Shown piece after piece: positions 32,775-40,352 of a stretch of DNA of 40,352 bases. The notes under the pieces are model-generated. The model searched no databases. It was given only the letters and a program-made list of their open reading frames with translations, and had not been told where the DNA came from. The position numbers and the translations under genes are program-made. The DNA is taken from contig NDWX01000016.1 in assembly GCA_002855745.1 (NCBI GenBank), positions 1 through 40,352 of the forward strand. Direction: 5' to 3'. Every line of letters starts with the position of its first letter. The stretch's first letter is position 1. Origin of the DNA: Thermofilum sp. NZ13 (GTDB taxonomy: Archaea > Thermoproteota > Thermoprotei > Thermofilales > Thermofilaceae).

Positions 32775-33545
32775 TTGCTCGCCGTTGTTAAGCTCGGGGG
32801 TTCAGTGATTACTGAGAAGACAAGACCCTTCACTCTACGCGAGAGCAACATCGACCTATTTGCCGACAAGGTTTTACAACTTTACGAAGAAGGCGTGAAG
32901 TTGGTGGTTGTCCACGGTGGAGGTTCTTTCGGGCACCCTGTCGCGGCAAAGTATTCACTGACAAATGGAGGTTTCTCTAGGGTGAAGGCATATGGGTTCG
33001 CCGAGACGAGGTACTGGATGAGCTACCTTAACCTGAAGATCATTGAGAAGCTTTTAAGCAAGGGCGTTCCCGCAGTGTCTGTTCAGACCTCAGCAGTTTC
33101 TCAGACGAGAGACGGACACCTCTATAGGTTCGACGCAGACGTCGTTGGCCTATTCCTCGAGAGGATGCTTGTACCCGTCCTCTACGGCGACGCAGTTGTC
33201 GATGTTTCACGCGCTGTAGCTATCCTATCAGGTGACGACATAGCCTCACACCTAGCCCAGGCCCTAAAAGCTGATGTACTAGTCTACCTAATGGGGTCCA
33301 GTGGGGTTTACGACCGCCCTCCCAGCAGGCCAGGCGCAAAACTGCTCAGAGAGATACGTCCCGGCGACCCCTTATCCCAAATCTCTGAGAGCGGAATCGA
33401 CGTCACAGGAGGACTACAGCACAAGCTCAGTTGCGCTTTTGCGGCTGCCAGGAGCGGTATAAGAGTGGCTATAGGAGGCTTAACATACTTTGAGGAAATG
33501 GTGCTAGGCCGTGACGCACCTTACACTCGCGTACTGCCTGAGTAG
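32775..33545 (+). CDS. ipk: Isopentenyl phosphate kinase
   Basis: Phosphorylates isopentenyl phosphate to isopentenyl diphosphate, the last step of the archaeal mevalonate pathway. It is an amino-acid-kinase fold of 256 residues. VKLGGSVIT (about 5-13) binds ATP. VVHGGGSFGHPVAAKY (about 49-64) carries the catalytic histidine of IPKs. The late segment SGIDVTGGLQHKL (about 204-216) is also conserved. TTG 32775 is preceded by GGTGG with 6 bases between. It lies 17 bases behind the prenyl synthase in the same operon, so substrate and consumer are made together. Confidence 0.93.
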   Translation: MLAVVKLGGSVITEKTRPFTLRESNIDLFADKVLQLYEEGVKLVVVHGGGSFGHPVAAKYSLTNGGFSRVKAYGFAETRYWMSYLNLKIIEKLLSKGVPAVSVQTSAVSQTRDGHLYRFDADVVGLFLERMLVPVLYGDAVVDVSRAVAILSGDDIASHLAQALKADVLVYLMGSSGVYDRPPSRPGAKLLREIRPGDPLSQISESGIDVTGGLQHKLSCAFAAARSGIRVAIGGLTYFEEMVLGRDAPYTRVLPE

Positions 33546-33625
33546 TCACAGTCGGGGTAGACATATGTGTTTAAGGGAGGTCTCGCGATAAACCTTAAAG
33601 TGGCGAATTCGTTTTAGAGGATAGT

Positions 33626-34039
33626 ATGAAAGTTGCTGTTAAAACTCTCACATTCTCAACAAGGGAAAAGTTCGAATTAGTTAACATAACAGATGAGGTC
33701 GAGAAGGCGGTGTCCGAAAGTGGCATAATCAACGGGATTTGCTTAGTTTTCGCCCCGCATGCCACAGGCGCGATAGTAGCAAATGAAAACGAAAAAGGAC
33801 TTATTAGAGACATTCTTGATCACATTTCACAGTTATTCCCGCCTGGTAAAAACTGGCTACATAATAGGATCGACGATAACGCACACGCACACGTAGCCTC
33901 CTCTATAATAGGGGCTAGCCTCACTCTCCCTGTTATCAATGGGAGGGTTGTCAGAGGAACCTGGCAGGACGTGTTCTTCGTTGAGATGGATGGCCCTAGA
34001 ACAAACAGAAGAGTGATAATCGAAGTGCTAGGCGAGTAG
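33626..34039 (+). CDS. YjbQ-family protein (UPF0047)
   Basis: 137 residues of the YjbQ family; the E. coli and archaeal members show weak thiamine phosphate synthase activity, but the cellular role is unsettled. Diagnostic elements are APHATGAIVANENE (about 43-56), HNRIDDNAHAHVASSIIG (about 76-93) and GTWQDVFFVEMDGPR (about 112-126), whose His and Asp residues bind metal. The ATG at 33626 follows GAGGAT and a TATA-like CTTAAAG near 33593. It stands alone, convergent with the acyl-CoA synthetase gene with 1 base between. Confidence 0.93.
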   Translation: MKVAVKTLTFSTREKFELVNITDEVEKAVSESGIINGICLVFAPHATGAIVANENEKGLIRDILDHISQLFPPGKNWLHNRIDDNAHAHVASSIIGASLTLPVINGRVVRGTWQDVFFVEMDGPRTNRRVIIEVLGE

Positions 34040-34040
34040 G

Positions 34041-36155
34041 TTAGTCGATTTTTCTCAACGTGACTTTAACGTCCACAGCAAGGGCTCCTTTCCCTTTCTC
34101 ATACACGAAGAATGGGTTAATGTCTATGTCTTCTATTTCCGGGATATCTAGCGCGAGCCTAGAAAGCCTTATCAGAGCGTTCACAACGCTCTCGATGTCT
34201 GAAGGCTGTTCCCCCCTATAGCCTTTGAGCACATGGTAAATCTTCGTCTCTTCCAGCATCTCGACTGCGTCCTCGAGAGCTAGAGGCGCGACTCTGAAGC
34301 TTACATCCTTTAGCAACTCTACAAGCACGCCGCCACTCCCAACCATAACTAAGGGCCCAAATACTGGGTCCCTGTGCACGCCGATGACGACCTCCTTGCC
34401 TTTCTCAGCCATCTTTCTGACGATGATTCCGATTACTCTAGCGTTTGGCGCCTTTCTCGAAACACTGTCCATTATTCTGTTGTAGGCTTCTACTACAGCC
34501 TCATCGGAGTCAACGCCGACTACTATGCCACCCACATCGCTCTTATGAAGTATATCGGGTGATTCCACTTCTAGGACGACGGGATACCCTATCTCACGCG
34601 CTACCCTGAGCGCCTCGTCGGGGGAGCTCACGAGTGTTTTCTGGAGAACAGGCATGCCATAGTAAGACACGAGCCTCGCGGCCTCGGCGGGAGTTAAAAC
34701 ATACCTTCCTTCCTTTATCACCCTCCGAACAAGCTCGCGGGCTTTGTCGGTATCAGCGTCCACCGATAGGAAAGTCCTCCTCTCTATGCGCTCGCGTATG
34801 CGAACATACTTATAGAGCACTCCGAGCGCTGCCATAGCCTTCTCGGGTGACTCGTAGCACGGTACACCGCTCTCGGTCAGCTGGCTGCAGGCCTGACTGA
34901 CCTCTTCGCCACCTATAAATGAGGCCACGACCGTCTTACTTACTCCCGTTTCCCTGATCGCCCTAATTATGGCTTGAGCTATTTCTGAGGGGTTTGTTAT
35001 AGCTGTATGGCAGTAGAGAACTGCAATCGCGTCAACGCGGGGGTCGAGAAGGAGATCCTTCATAGCTCCCATGTACTGCTCAGCGTCGGCCATTCCCGTT
35101 AGATCCACGGGGTTGAACACGCTCCCGAAGGGGGGCATGTGTCTCCTGAGCTTCTCGGCGAGGTCACTGGGTATATCCATGAGCCTTATGCCCCATTTTT
35201 CAGCGGCATCTGTGGCCATTATCCCGGCGCCACCACCGTTCGTGAGAATTACTGTGTTTTCACCTGAGGGTAGCTGGCTTTTCGCGAGAGCTACAGCCCA
35301 GTCGAAGAGATCGATAAAGCTGTCAGCGAGAATAACACCGCTTTGCTTGAAGGCGGCTTCGTAAGCGGCGAAGCTACCCGCAAGAGACCCTGTGTGCGAT
35401 TTTATCGCCCCAGCGGTTCTCGCCCCTCTTCCAGCCTTGAGAACTATAATCGGCTTTTTCCGCGCAACACGTCTAGCTACCTCCATGAAGCGGGGTCCGT
35501 TACTTATGCCTTCAAGGTAAGCGGTTATGACGCGCGTACTGTTATCCTCCTCGAAGAACTCGAGAAGGTCGACCTCGTCAACATCTGCTTTGTTGCCGAG
35601 GCTCACCAAGTCAGAGAGCCCTATACCCTTAAGCTTGGTCCATCCGACAAGTGCTATTCCTAGCGCGCCGCTCTGAGTTATGAACGCCACTTCGCCGGGG
35701 TTAGGCAACCCCTGGCAAAAGCTGGCATTTACCTTCTTGACGGTATCGCATATCCCAACGATGTTCGGGCCCAAGAGGCGCATCCCGTACCGTTTCGCTA
35801 TCTCAACAAGCCTGCTTTCAAGCTCATAGTTACCTATCTCCTTGAAGCCGCTAGTTATCACCGCTACTGCCTTAACGCCTTTTTTCCCGGCCTCCTCTAG
35901 CACAGAGGGAACCGCATGAGCGGGTACAACCACCACTGCCAGATCCACATCGTAAGGAACGTCAAGTATGGACGGGTAACATTTCAAACCAAGTATCTCG
36001 TCCGCATGGGGGTTAATAGGGTAGATCCGCTCCTTGGGGAAACCCCCCTCCAGCAGGTTCCTTACAACCTGGTAGCCTATTTTTTCTGGATTTCGAGATG
36101 CGCCGATGACGGCAACAGAGCGGGGGCGTAGCAAGTACTCTAAGCCTTTTGACAC
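34041..36155 (-). CDS. ADP-forming acetate/acyl-CoA synthetase, fused alpha-beta
   Basis: Turns an acyl-CoA, ADP and phosphate into acid, CoA and ATP, the main energy-conserving step of peptide or sugar fermentation in archaea. The CoA-binding Rossmann domain starts [15 protein letters not shown] (about 13-27). The phosphohistidine segment is SHTGSLAGS (about 254-262). The ligase domain and a C-terminal ATP-grasp (about 480-704, VSYYGMPVL...[21 protein letters not shown]) follow. Its 704 residues join the alpha and beta chains that are separate in Pyrococcus. GTG 36155 has GGTGA seven bases upstream. Confidence 0.93.
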   Translation of the reverse strand: MSKGLEYLLRPRSVAVIGASRNPEKIGYQVVRNLLEGGFPKERIYPINPHADEILGLKCYPSILDVPYDVDLAVVVVPAHAVPSVLEEAGKKGVKAVAVITSGFKEIGNYELESRLVEIAKRYGMRLLGPNIVGICDTVKKVNASFCQGLPNPGEVAFITQSGALGIALVGWTKLKGIGLSDLVSLGNKADVDEVDLLEFFEEDNSTRVITAYLEGISNGPRFMEVARRVARKKPIIVLKAGRGARTAGAIKSHTGSLAGSFAAYEAAFKQSGVILADSFIDLFDWAVALAKSQLPSGENTVILTNGGGAGIMATDAAEKWGIRLMDIPSDLAEKLRRHMPPFGSVFNPVDLTGMADAEQYMGAMKDLLLDPRVDAIAVLYCHTAITNPSEIAQAIIRAIRETGVSKTVVASFIGGEEVSQACSQLTESGVPCYESPEKAMAALGVLYKYVRIRERIERRTFLSVDADTDKARELVRRVIKEGRYVLTPAEAARLVSYYGMPVLQKTLVSSPDEALRVAREIGYPVVLEVESPDILHKSDVGGIVVGVDSDEAVVEAYNRIMDSVSRKAPNARVIGIIVRKMAEKGKEVVIGVHRDPVFGPLVMVGSGGVLVELLKDVSFRVAPLALEDAVEMLEETKIYHVLKGYRGEQPSDIESVVNALIRLSRLALDIPEIEDIDINPFFVYEKGKGALAVDVKVTLRKID

Positions 36156-36179
36156 TAAGCTTCACCAGTCATGCAATCG

Positions 36180-36192
36180 TTAAGTAACTTAA
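36180..36192. promoter_or_regulatory. Operator candidate downstream of the acyl-CoA synthetase TATA box
   Basis: TTAAGT-A-ACTTAA, a perfect 13-base palindrome. The minus-strand TATA (GCTTATAAAAATC, about 36195-36206) is directly upstream, so the palindrome covers the expected transcription start, a typical repressor position. Confidence 0.45.
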
Positions 36193-36270
36193 AGATTTTT
36201 ATAAGCAAAGCTGGATAATTACTTTAACTTCTCAATTATGTTTTTTCAACAATCGCCGAAAAACAAAATG

Positions 36271-37275
36271 TTACTCCTTGCGAACGGTGAGAGGAGGTTT
36301 TTCTGGAACTAACCCTCCGGGGCGCCACATCACAACGAGTATAAGCAACGTTCCGAAGATGATGTACGAGAAGTAGTTTACGTCGAACGGTAACAGTACC
36401 TGTTGCTTAGCGAAGGTTATCGCTCTGTCGAGCGCGATGTACACTCCTGCACCTACGAGTGGACCGAGTGGGTTTCCCCTGCCCCCAATTACGACCATGA
36501 GGATGACGATGAAAGTCTTCATTATTGTGAAGTCATCCGGGTTGACGGAGCCGACGTAGAATGCATAGAGCACACCTGCAATCGCGGCCAGCATGGACCC
36601 GAGCATTAATACTGTGGCTCGGATCTTAACTATGTTCCTGCCAAGGCTCTGGGCGGCGACTTCATTATCCCTTATCGCGCGCAGGACTCTCCCAAAGGGA
36701 GATGTCGTCAGTTTATAGTAAGACAGCCAAATTACAGCTAGGAACGTCACTGCTATTAAAAGCAGTGTAATGCTTCTAAGCTGAACGGGGAGAAATGCCA
36801 GAAAGTTCGGAATCCCAGCTCCAAATGTACCACCCACGAGCGGTTCATAGTTTCTCGCAAAGACTCTGACGAGCTCGCTGAACGCTATGAGAGTTATACC
36901 AAGGTAATCCTCGCGAAGGCGTAAGGCGGGGTATGATGCTAAGAGACCCAATAAGGCGGCTACAGGTATCGCTACAAGGAGAGGTACTACGAACACTATG
37001 ATACCTAACATTGGATTCAAAGCTATCTTCTCAGACACCATGGTCGCGTAGATCCAGCTTGTGCTCTTGAAGTCTCCCTCCCACGTGGCCCCAATGAGCC
37101 ATACACCAATGCGCGTGGCTAGCGCGCCGACGGAGAAAGCGCCAACGGCATACATAGCAGACTTGGCAAAGTTAGGTATTCCTAGTTCTCCGTACTCTAT
37201 TTCGACGGAGATTGCGAGTATGGCATAGACGGAGTACAGGACACCGAGATCCATTAGGAACATGAGCAGGTCCAC
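36271..37275 (-). CDS. livM: Branched-chain amino acid-type ABC transporter permease LivM
   Basis: Membrane subunit of a high-affinity importer. The 334 residues have about nine hydrophobic segments and the family markers GIPNFAKSAMYAVGAF near the N-terminus, LREDYLGITLIAF near 120 and AIRDNEVAAQSLG (the ATPase-coupling loop) near 205. VIGGRGNPLGPLVGA comes near the end. I choose GTG 37275 because GAGGTGA lies 5 bases before it. GTG 37284, which forms a GTGA with the livH stop, would sit inside that ribosome-binding site. Confidence 0.92.
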   Translation of the reverse strand: MDLLMFLMDLGVLYSVYAILAISVEIEYGELGIPNFAKSAMYAVGAFSVGALATRIGVWLIGATWEGDFKSTSWIYATMVSEKIALNPMLGIIVFVVPLLVAIPVAALLGLLASYPALRLREDYLGITLIAFSELVRVFARNYEPLVGGTFGAGIPNFLAFLPVQLRSITLLLIAVTFLAVIWLSYYKLTTSPFGRVLRAIRDNEVAAQSLGRNIVKIRATVLMLGSMLAAIAGVLYAFYVGSVNPDDFTIMKTFIVILMVVIGGRGNPLGPLVGAGVYIALDRAITFAKQQVLLPFDVNYFSYIIFGTLLILVVMWRPGGLVPEKPPLTVRKE

Positions 37276-37280
37276 GGATG

Positions 37281-38186
37281 TCACCTCTTTCTACTCCACA
37301 ACGAGGCAACCCCGCTAGGAGCAAGCAGTAAAGTCACTATTATGGCTATGAAGGAGACGGCAGGGCGGTAGGCTGTGCTCAACCCCAGGCTTGAGAGGGC
37401 ATACGTGAACAAAGTCTCGGAAAAGCCTATAATATATGCGCCGACAACACTCCCAGTAAGGCTTGTCAAGCCACCCACTGTAGCAGATGCGAATATCGAG
37501 AGAAGTAGCGTAAAACCAGTGTCGGGGTTAACGGGTATTCGGAACGGTAAAAACACTCCTGCCACAGCTCCCAGTCCGCCTGAGAGCGCCCAACCCAGCG
37601 CGAACACCTTCCTAACATTTATTCCAAGGGTTTCTGCGAGCTGAGGGTTTTCGATCGCCGCTCTCATCGCTATCCCCACCCTTGTTTTAAAGAGAAGAGT
37701 ATACAGGGTCAGCAAGAGGAGCATCGTGGTTAGAGTTGACAAGATCAGTACTCCGGCGAGAGAAAAGCCCGCAAAGTCAAGTGTTATGTCTTTGAATATA
37801 AACCCCCTAGAGTACACCCGCAACGTGAGCTGGAGGAAATCCGCGTAAAGCTGCATTGATGCTCTTAGAATCATGTCGATAGCCATCGAAACTATCATCA
37901 GAGTGACGAGAGTTGATCGAACCCTCAGCTTGTCGAACACGAGAAAGTAGATGGCGGCGGCCACAGAGGCGCCTGCTGTGAAGGCGAGTGGGATGTGAGC
38001 GTAGGGGGAGAGTTGGGTCAAAACGCTGGCGGTGTAAGCCGAGTAAATACCTATAACCGCAAAGTCCCCCTGAGCGAAGTTCGAGACCTTCGAGGTTAGA
38101 AGAGCTAGAGTGAGCCCGATGGAAAGGAGGGCAAGTAGGTTGCTGTATACCAACCCGTTAATAAAAACATCTAGGAGCACCTGCAC
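37281..38186 (-). CDS. livH: Branched-chain amino acid-type ABC transporter permease LivH
   Basis: Second membrane subunit of the importer (301 residues, about eight hydrophobic segments). It has the LivH start VFINGLVYSNLLALLSIGLTL, then NFAQGDFAVIGIYSAY, the coupling loop MRAAIENPQLAETLGIN near 205 and VGGLTSLTGSVVGAYIIG near 255. GTG 38186 with GGTGG 5 bases before gives an N-terminus like other LivH proteins. The open frame runs 26 codons further upstream into the livF gene and is not used. Confidence 0.92.
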   Translation of the reverse strand: MQVLLDVFINGLVYSNLLALLSIGLTLALLTSKVSNFAQGDFAVIGIYSAYTASVLTQLSPYAHIPLAFTAGASVAAAIYFLVFDKLRVRSTLVTLMIVSMAIDMILRASMQLYADFLQLTLRVYSRGFIFKDITLDFAGFSLAGVLILSTLTTMLLLLTLYTLLFKTRVGIAMRAAIENPQLAETLGINVRKVFALGWALSGGLGAVAGVFLPFRIPVNPDTGFTLLLSIFASATVGGLTSLTGSVVGAYIIGFSETLFTYALSSLGLSTAYRPAVSFIAIIVTLLLAPSGVASLWSRKR

Positions 38187-38205
38187 ATCAACCACCAGGA
38201 GACGC

Positions 38206-38922
38206 CTACAGCCCCAAGTAGAGTTTTCCCAACTCTCTGTTTTCCAACAACTCCGACGTTGCACCGTAGAACCTAGGCCTGCCTGAGACCAGAAGGAGAG
38301 CTCGGTCGCCGATCTCCAGCGCCTTCAAGGCATTCTGCTCTACAAGCACGATCGTGAGGCCGTGCTCGTTTTGAAGAGTTTGTATCTGATCGAAGACTTG
38401 AGCCGCCAGCTTTGGTGAGAGAGCGGCCGTTGGCTCGTCCATCATCAAGACGTGCGGATTTCTGAGGAGGTTCATAGCTAACGCCAGCATCTGGCGCTCA
38501 CCCCCGCTGAGCGTTTTTGCTTTTCGTTTAAGGAGGTCTCGCAGAGCCGGAAGCATCTCTAGAACGTTCTCGAGGCGCTGCTCGAACTCCTCGCGAGGAA
38601 GGTTGTGAGCCGCCAGGACAAGGTTCTCGTAAACGGATAAGCTCTCGAACGTGTTTCCGAGCTGCGGAAGGTACGCGAGGCCCATGGTGGAGCGCTTGTG
38701 AGGTGGCAAACTGGTGATTTCAGCACCGCTCAACAACACTCGCCCTTTAAACACCCTCGCTAGGCCGAAAAGACCTTTGAGAAGCGTGCTTTTACCGCTC
38801 CCATTAGGACCCACAATGACGAAAATCTCCTTTTTGTGAACACTGAAGGAAACCTCGCTCACAATCTCCATTTTCCCATATCCAACCGCTAGATCCTCGA
38901 CGTCCAGCAGGCCCAATCTCAC
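38206..38922 (-). CDS. livF: ABC transporter ATPase LivF
   Basis: ATPase of the branched-chain importer. It has Walker A GPNGSGKST (about 38-46), Q-loop LPQ, signature LSGGERQML (about 138-146), Walker B VLMMDEPTAAL and the typical LivF switch LVEQN. The 238 residues are the usual size. GTG 38922 overlaps the livG stop as GTGA. TTG 38916 would be better spaced from AGGTGG, two codons later. The two transporter ATPases form a heterodimer under LivH and LivM. Confidence 0.93.
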   Translation of the reverse strand: MRLGLLDVEDLAVGYGKMEIVSEVSFSVHKKEIFVIVGPNGSGKSTLLKGLFGLARVFKGRVLLSGAEITSLPPHKRSTMGLAYLPQLGNTFESLSVYENLVLAAHNLPREEFEQRLENVLEMLPALRDLLKRKAKTLSGGERQMLALAMNLLRNPHVLMMDEPTAALSPKLAAQVFDQIQTLQNEHGLTIVLVEQNALKALEIGDRALLLVSGRPRFYGATSELLENRELGKLYLGL

Positions 38923-39683
38923 CCACCTAGGTAGGCTTCGATAACCGCCGGGTTCTTGATGACTGTGTCGGGAGAGCCCTCGGCTATCACTTGGCCCTGG
39001 TGCATCGCATAGACATAGTCTACGAATTTAAGGGCTATGTCTAGCCTGTGCTCCACGACAAGGAATGTAACCCCGAGCTCGTCACGCAACGTTCTGAGGT
39101 AACTCATAATCTCGTTAGCCAACGAGGGGTTCACTCCCGCAAGGGGTTCGTCTAAGATTACGAGCTGGGGGTCGCTCATGAGCACCCGCGCGAGCTCAAG
39201 GAGCTTCATCTGACCACCGCTTAGGTCGGATGCGGGAGCATCCCACAGGTGATCCAGGTTTAGAAGCTTCAGCACCTGAAACGCTCTGTCCACGTATCTC
39301 TTCTCCCTAAGCCTCCAGCTGTCGCTTAACAGTATCTCCAGCACTCGCTCCTCGTAGTACTCTCTCATCGGTACGAGAACGTTTTCCAAGACGCTTAGGC
39401 TTGTGAATAACTGCGGTGTTTGGAATGTCCTCGCGAGGCCCAGACGGAACCTCTCGTGGGGTGACAGCCTCGTGATATCTTTCCCGTTGAAGTACACGCG
39501 GCCATCATCCGGCTGCAGCAATCCACCTATCACGTTTATCAGGGTGGACTTCCCGCTGCCATTCGGACCAATAATCAGGGACAGCGTTTTCGACCCGACA
39601 CGAATGCTCACGTTGCTGAGAGCTGTAACACCGCCAAACCTCTTAGAGATATTACGCGTGAAAAGAATAGGAGAAATAAGCAT
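38919..39683 (-). CDS. livG: ABC transporter ATPase LivG
   Basis: First ATPase of the importer, 254 residues. It has Walker A GPNGSGKST (about 39-47), the LivG-specific LARTFQTPQLF (about 84-94), signature LSGGQMKLL (about 152-160), Walker B LVILDEPLAGVNP and switch VVEHRLD. The last residues PAVIEAYLGG are the LivG C-terminus. The ATG at 39683 follows GGTGA by about 10 bases. Nine bases separate it from the binding-protein gene, so the order is binding protein, livG, livF, livH, livM. Confidence 0.94.
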   Translation of the reverse strand: MLISPILFTRNISKRFGGVTALSNVSIRVGSKTLSLIIGPNGSGKSTLINVIGGLLQPDDGRVYFNGKDITRLSPHERFRLGLARTFQTPQLFTSLSVLENVLVPMREYYEERVLEILLSDSWRLREKRYVDRAFQVLKLLNLDHLWDAPASDLSGGQMKLLELARVLMSDPQLVILDEPLAGVNPSLANEIMSYLRTLRDELGVTFLVVEHRLDIALKFVDYVYAMHQGQVIAEGSPDTVIKNPAVIEAYLGG

Positions 39684-39692
39684 CTTTAAAAG

Positions 39693-40352
39693 TCACCCGC
39701 CGCTCGCAATAGGGGTCCAGCTGTCTGTAGCACTGCTGTAAGTTGCTGCTAGCACCCACGTGTATCCGGTGTCCGTCTTAACGACCTTCCAGGCAGCGTA
39801 GTCTCCCGCTGACCTGTCCCCTGTTTGGTCTAGTGCTGTGTTTCCTGTTACTCCGTAGTAGTGCTGCGCCACGGTGGGGAGGGCTTTGGCGATGGCTTCC
39901 CCGCTGTACTGGCCTGCAGCCATCACCGAGAGGGCCACAAGCCAAGCAGCATCGTAAGCGTTCATGGAGTAAGCGTCTGGATCCTCCCCGAAGCGTGACC
40001 TGAACTTGGCTATGAAGCTGCTCTGAAGAGGGTTCACGCCGGGCTGGAAAACGGTGCTGGTCAATCCGCCGATGGAGGCCAGCTGGGCCCCTATCTGCTG
40101 CGCCATCTTCGAAGACCTCGCTGTGCCGTCTGCTCCGAACCACTTGAGCTTTGAGAGTGTGGGGTTTTGGGCGGCTGCCTGGATTACTCTTATGCCGTCG
40201 TCCTCGAAGCTGATGAGCACCACCGCGGTGGAGGGGCCGAGCTTGGAGGCGGCTTCGGCGAGCCTAGCGACCTCGCCCGAGACGTCCTGGGCGTTGGGGT
40301 CGAAGGCGACGGCCTCGACGCTGCCGCCGAGCTCCCGGAACCTGGCGGCGAA
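39693..40352 (-). CDS. livK: ABC transporter substrate-binding protein (LivJ/K type), N-terminus outside window
   Basis: Type-1 periplasmic-binding-protein fold, catching amino acids or similar ligands outside the membrane for the LivGFHM proteins. The last 219 residues are visible, starting FAARFRELGG at the window edge. VVLISFEDDG, LKWFGADG and SMNAYDAAWLVALSVMAAG (hinge and second lobe) follow, as in Peripla_BP_6 proteins. The C-terminus WVLAATYSSATDSW is also typical. Signal peptide and lipid or glycan anchor would be beyond 40352. The true ligand cannot be assigned. Confidence 0.9.
   Translation of the reverse strand, partial: FAARFRELGGSVEAVAFDPNAQDVSGEVARLAEAASKLGPSTAVVLISFEDDGIRVIQAAAQNPTLSKLKWFGADGTARSSKMAQQIGAQLASIGGLTSTVFQPGVNPLQSSFIAKFRSRFGEDPDAYSMNAYDAAWLVALSVMAAGQYSGEAIAKALPTVAQHYYGVTGNTALDQTGDRSAGDYAAWKVVKTDTGYTWVLAATYSSATDSWTPIASGG

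Overview
The window comes from a hyperthermophilic archaeon of the Thermoproteota. The basis is the eukaryote-like ribosomal protein eL13, the archaeal SAM synthetase, isopentenyl phosphate kinase, TiaS, tRNA splicing endonuclease and Rio2, together with TATA boxes that sit 23-32 bases before mostly leaderless start codons. A Thermofilum-like organism is my best guess from gene content; I could not search a database. The left edge cuts a CDC48 gene and the right edge cuts an ABC-transporter binding-protein gene.

Layout. 1-3853: CDC48, a small membrane protein, eL13, a small zinc ribbon and an Sm-like protein. 3936-8143: SAM synthetase, the archaeal RNase H-fold family DUF460, and Rio2 kinase. 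8144-8525 has no protein gene but holds a likely C/D box sRNA and a GC-rich, T-run-terminated candidate ncRNA. 8526-12847 is one leftward operon: a YchF-type GTPase, two ECF-transporter ATPases, EcfT and a metallophosphoesterase. endA (tRNA splicing) follows. 16209-20037 carries a purine phosphoribosyltransferase, a beta-CASP nuclease-like protein, MTA phosphorylase and S-adenosylhomocysteine hydrolase. With the SAM synthetase, the last two cover SAM synthesis and by-product recycling. 20070-23143: a tRNA methylthiotransferase and a large surface protein. 24430-28904: EF-2, TiaS, uL6 and tRNA-Leu(CAG). 29018-34039: RidA, threonine dehydratase, a PfkB kinase, prenyl diphosphate synthase, isopentenyl phosphate kinase and YjbQ. 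34041-40352: an ADP-forming acyl-CoA synthetase and a branched-chain-amino-acid-type ABC transporter.

The accessory part of the window is a related pair of TnpB-like elements. E1 (13623-16164) looks intact. It has a left-end hairpin, a winged-helix regulator gene, a 17-bp palindrome, a TATA box, about 260 bases of strongly folded leader, a TnpB-like gene, and a 3' end made of three stacked hairpins. The third hairpin and the tail after it recur in the second copy. E2 (23173-24427) is a decayed, twice-deleted copy lying against the EF-2 stop codon. The TnpB-like protein keeps the RuvC-I and RuvC-III aspartates and the zinc ribbon, but has Ala where TnpB has its RuvC-II Glu. The right end of E1 stops about a dozen bases before the TATA box of the phosphoribosyltransferase gene. 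A guide read from the flanking DNA would therefore cover that promoter. This regulator, structured RNA and possibly nuclease-dead TnpB cassette is the best candidate here for an undescribed system.
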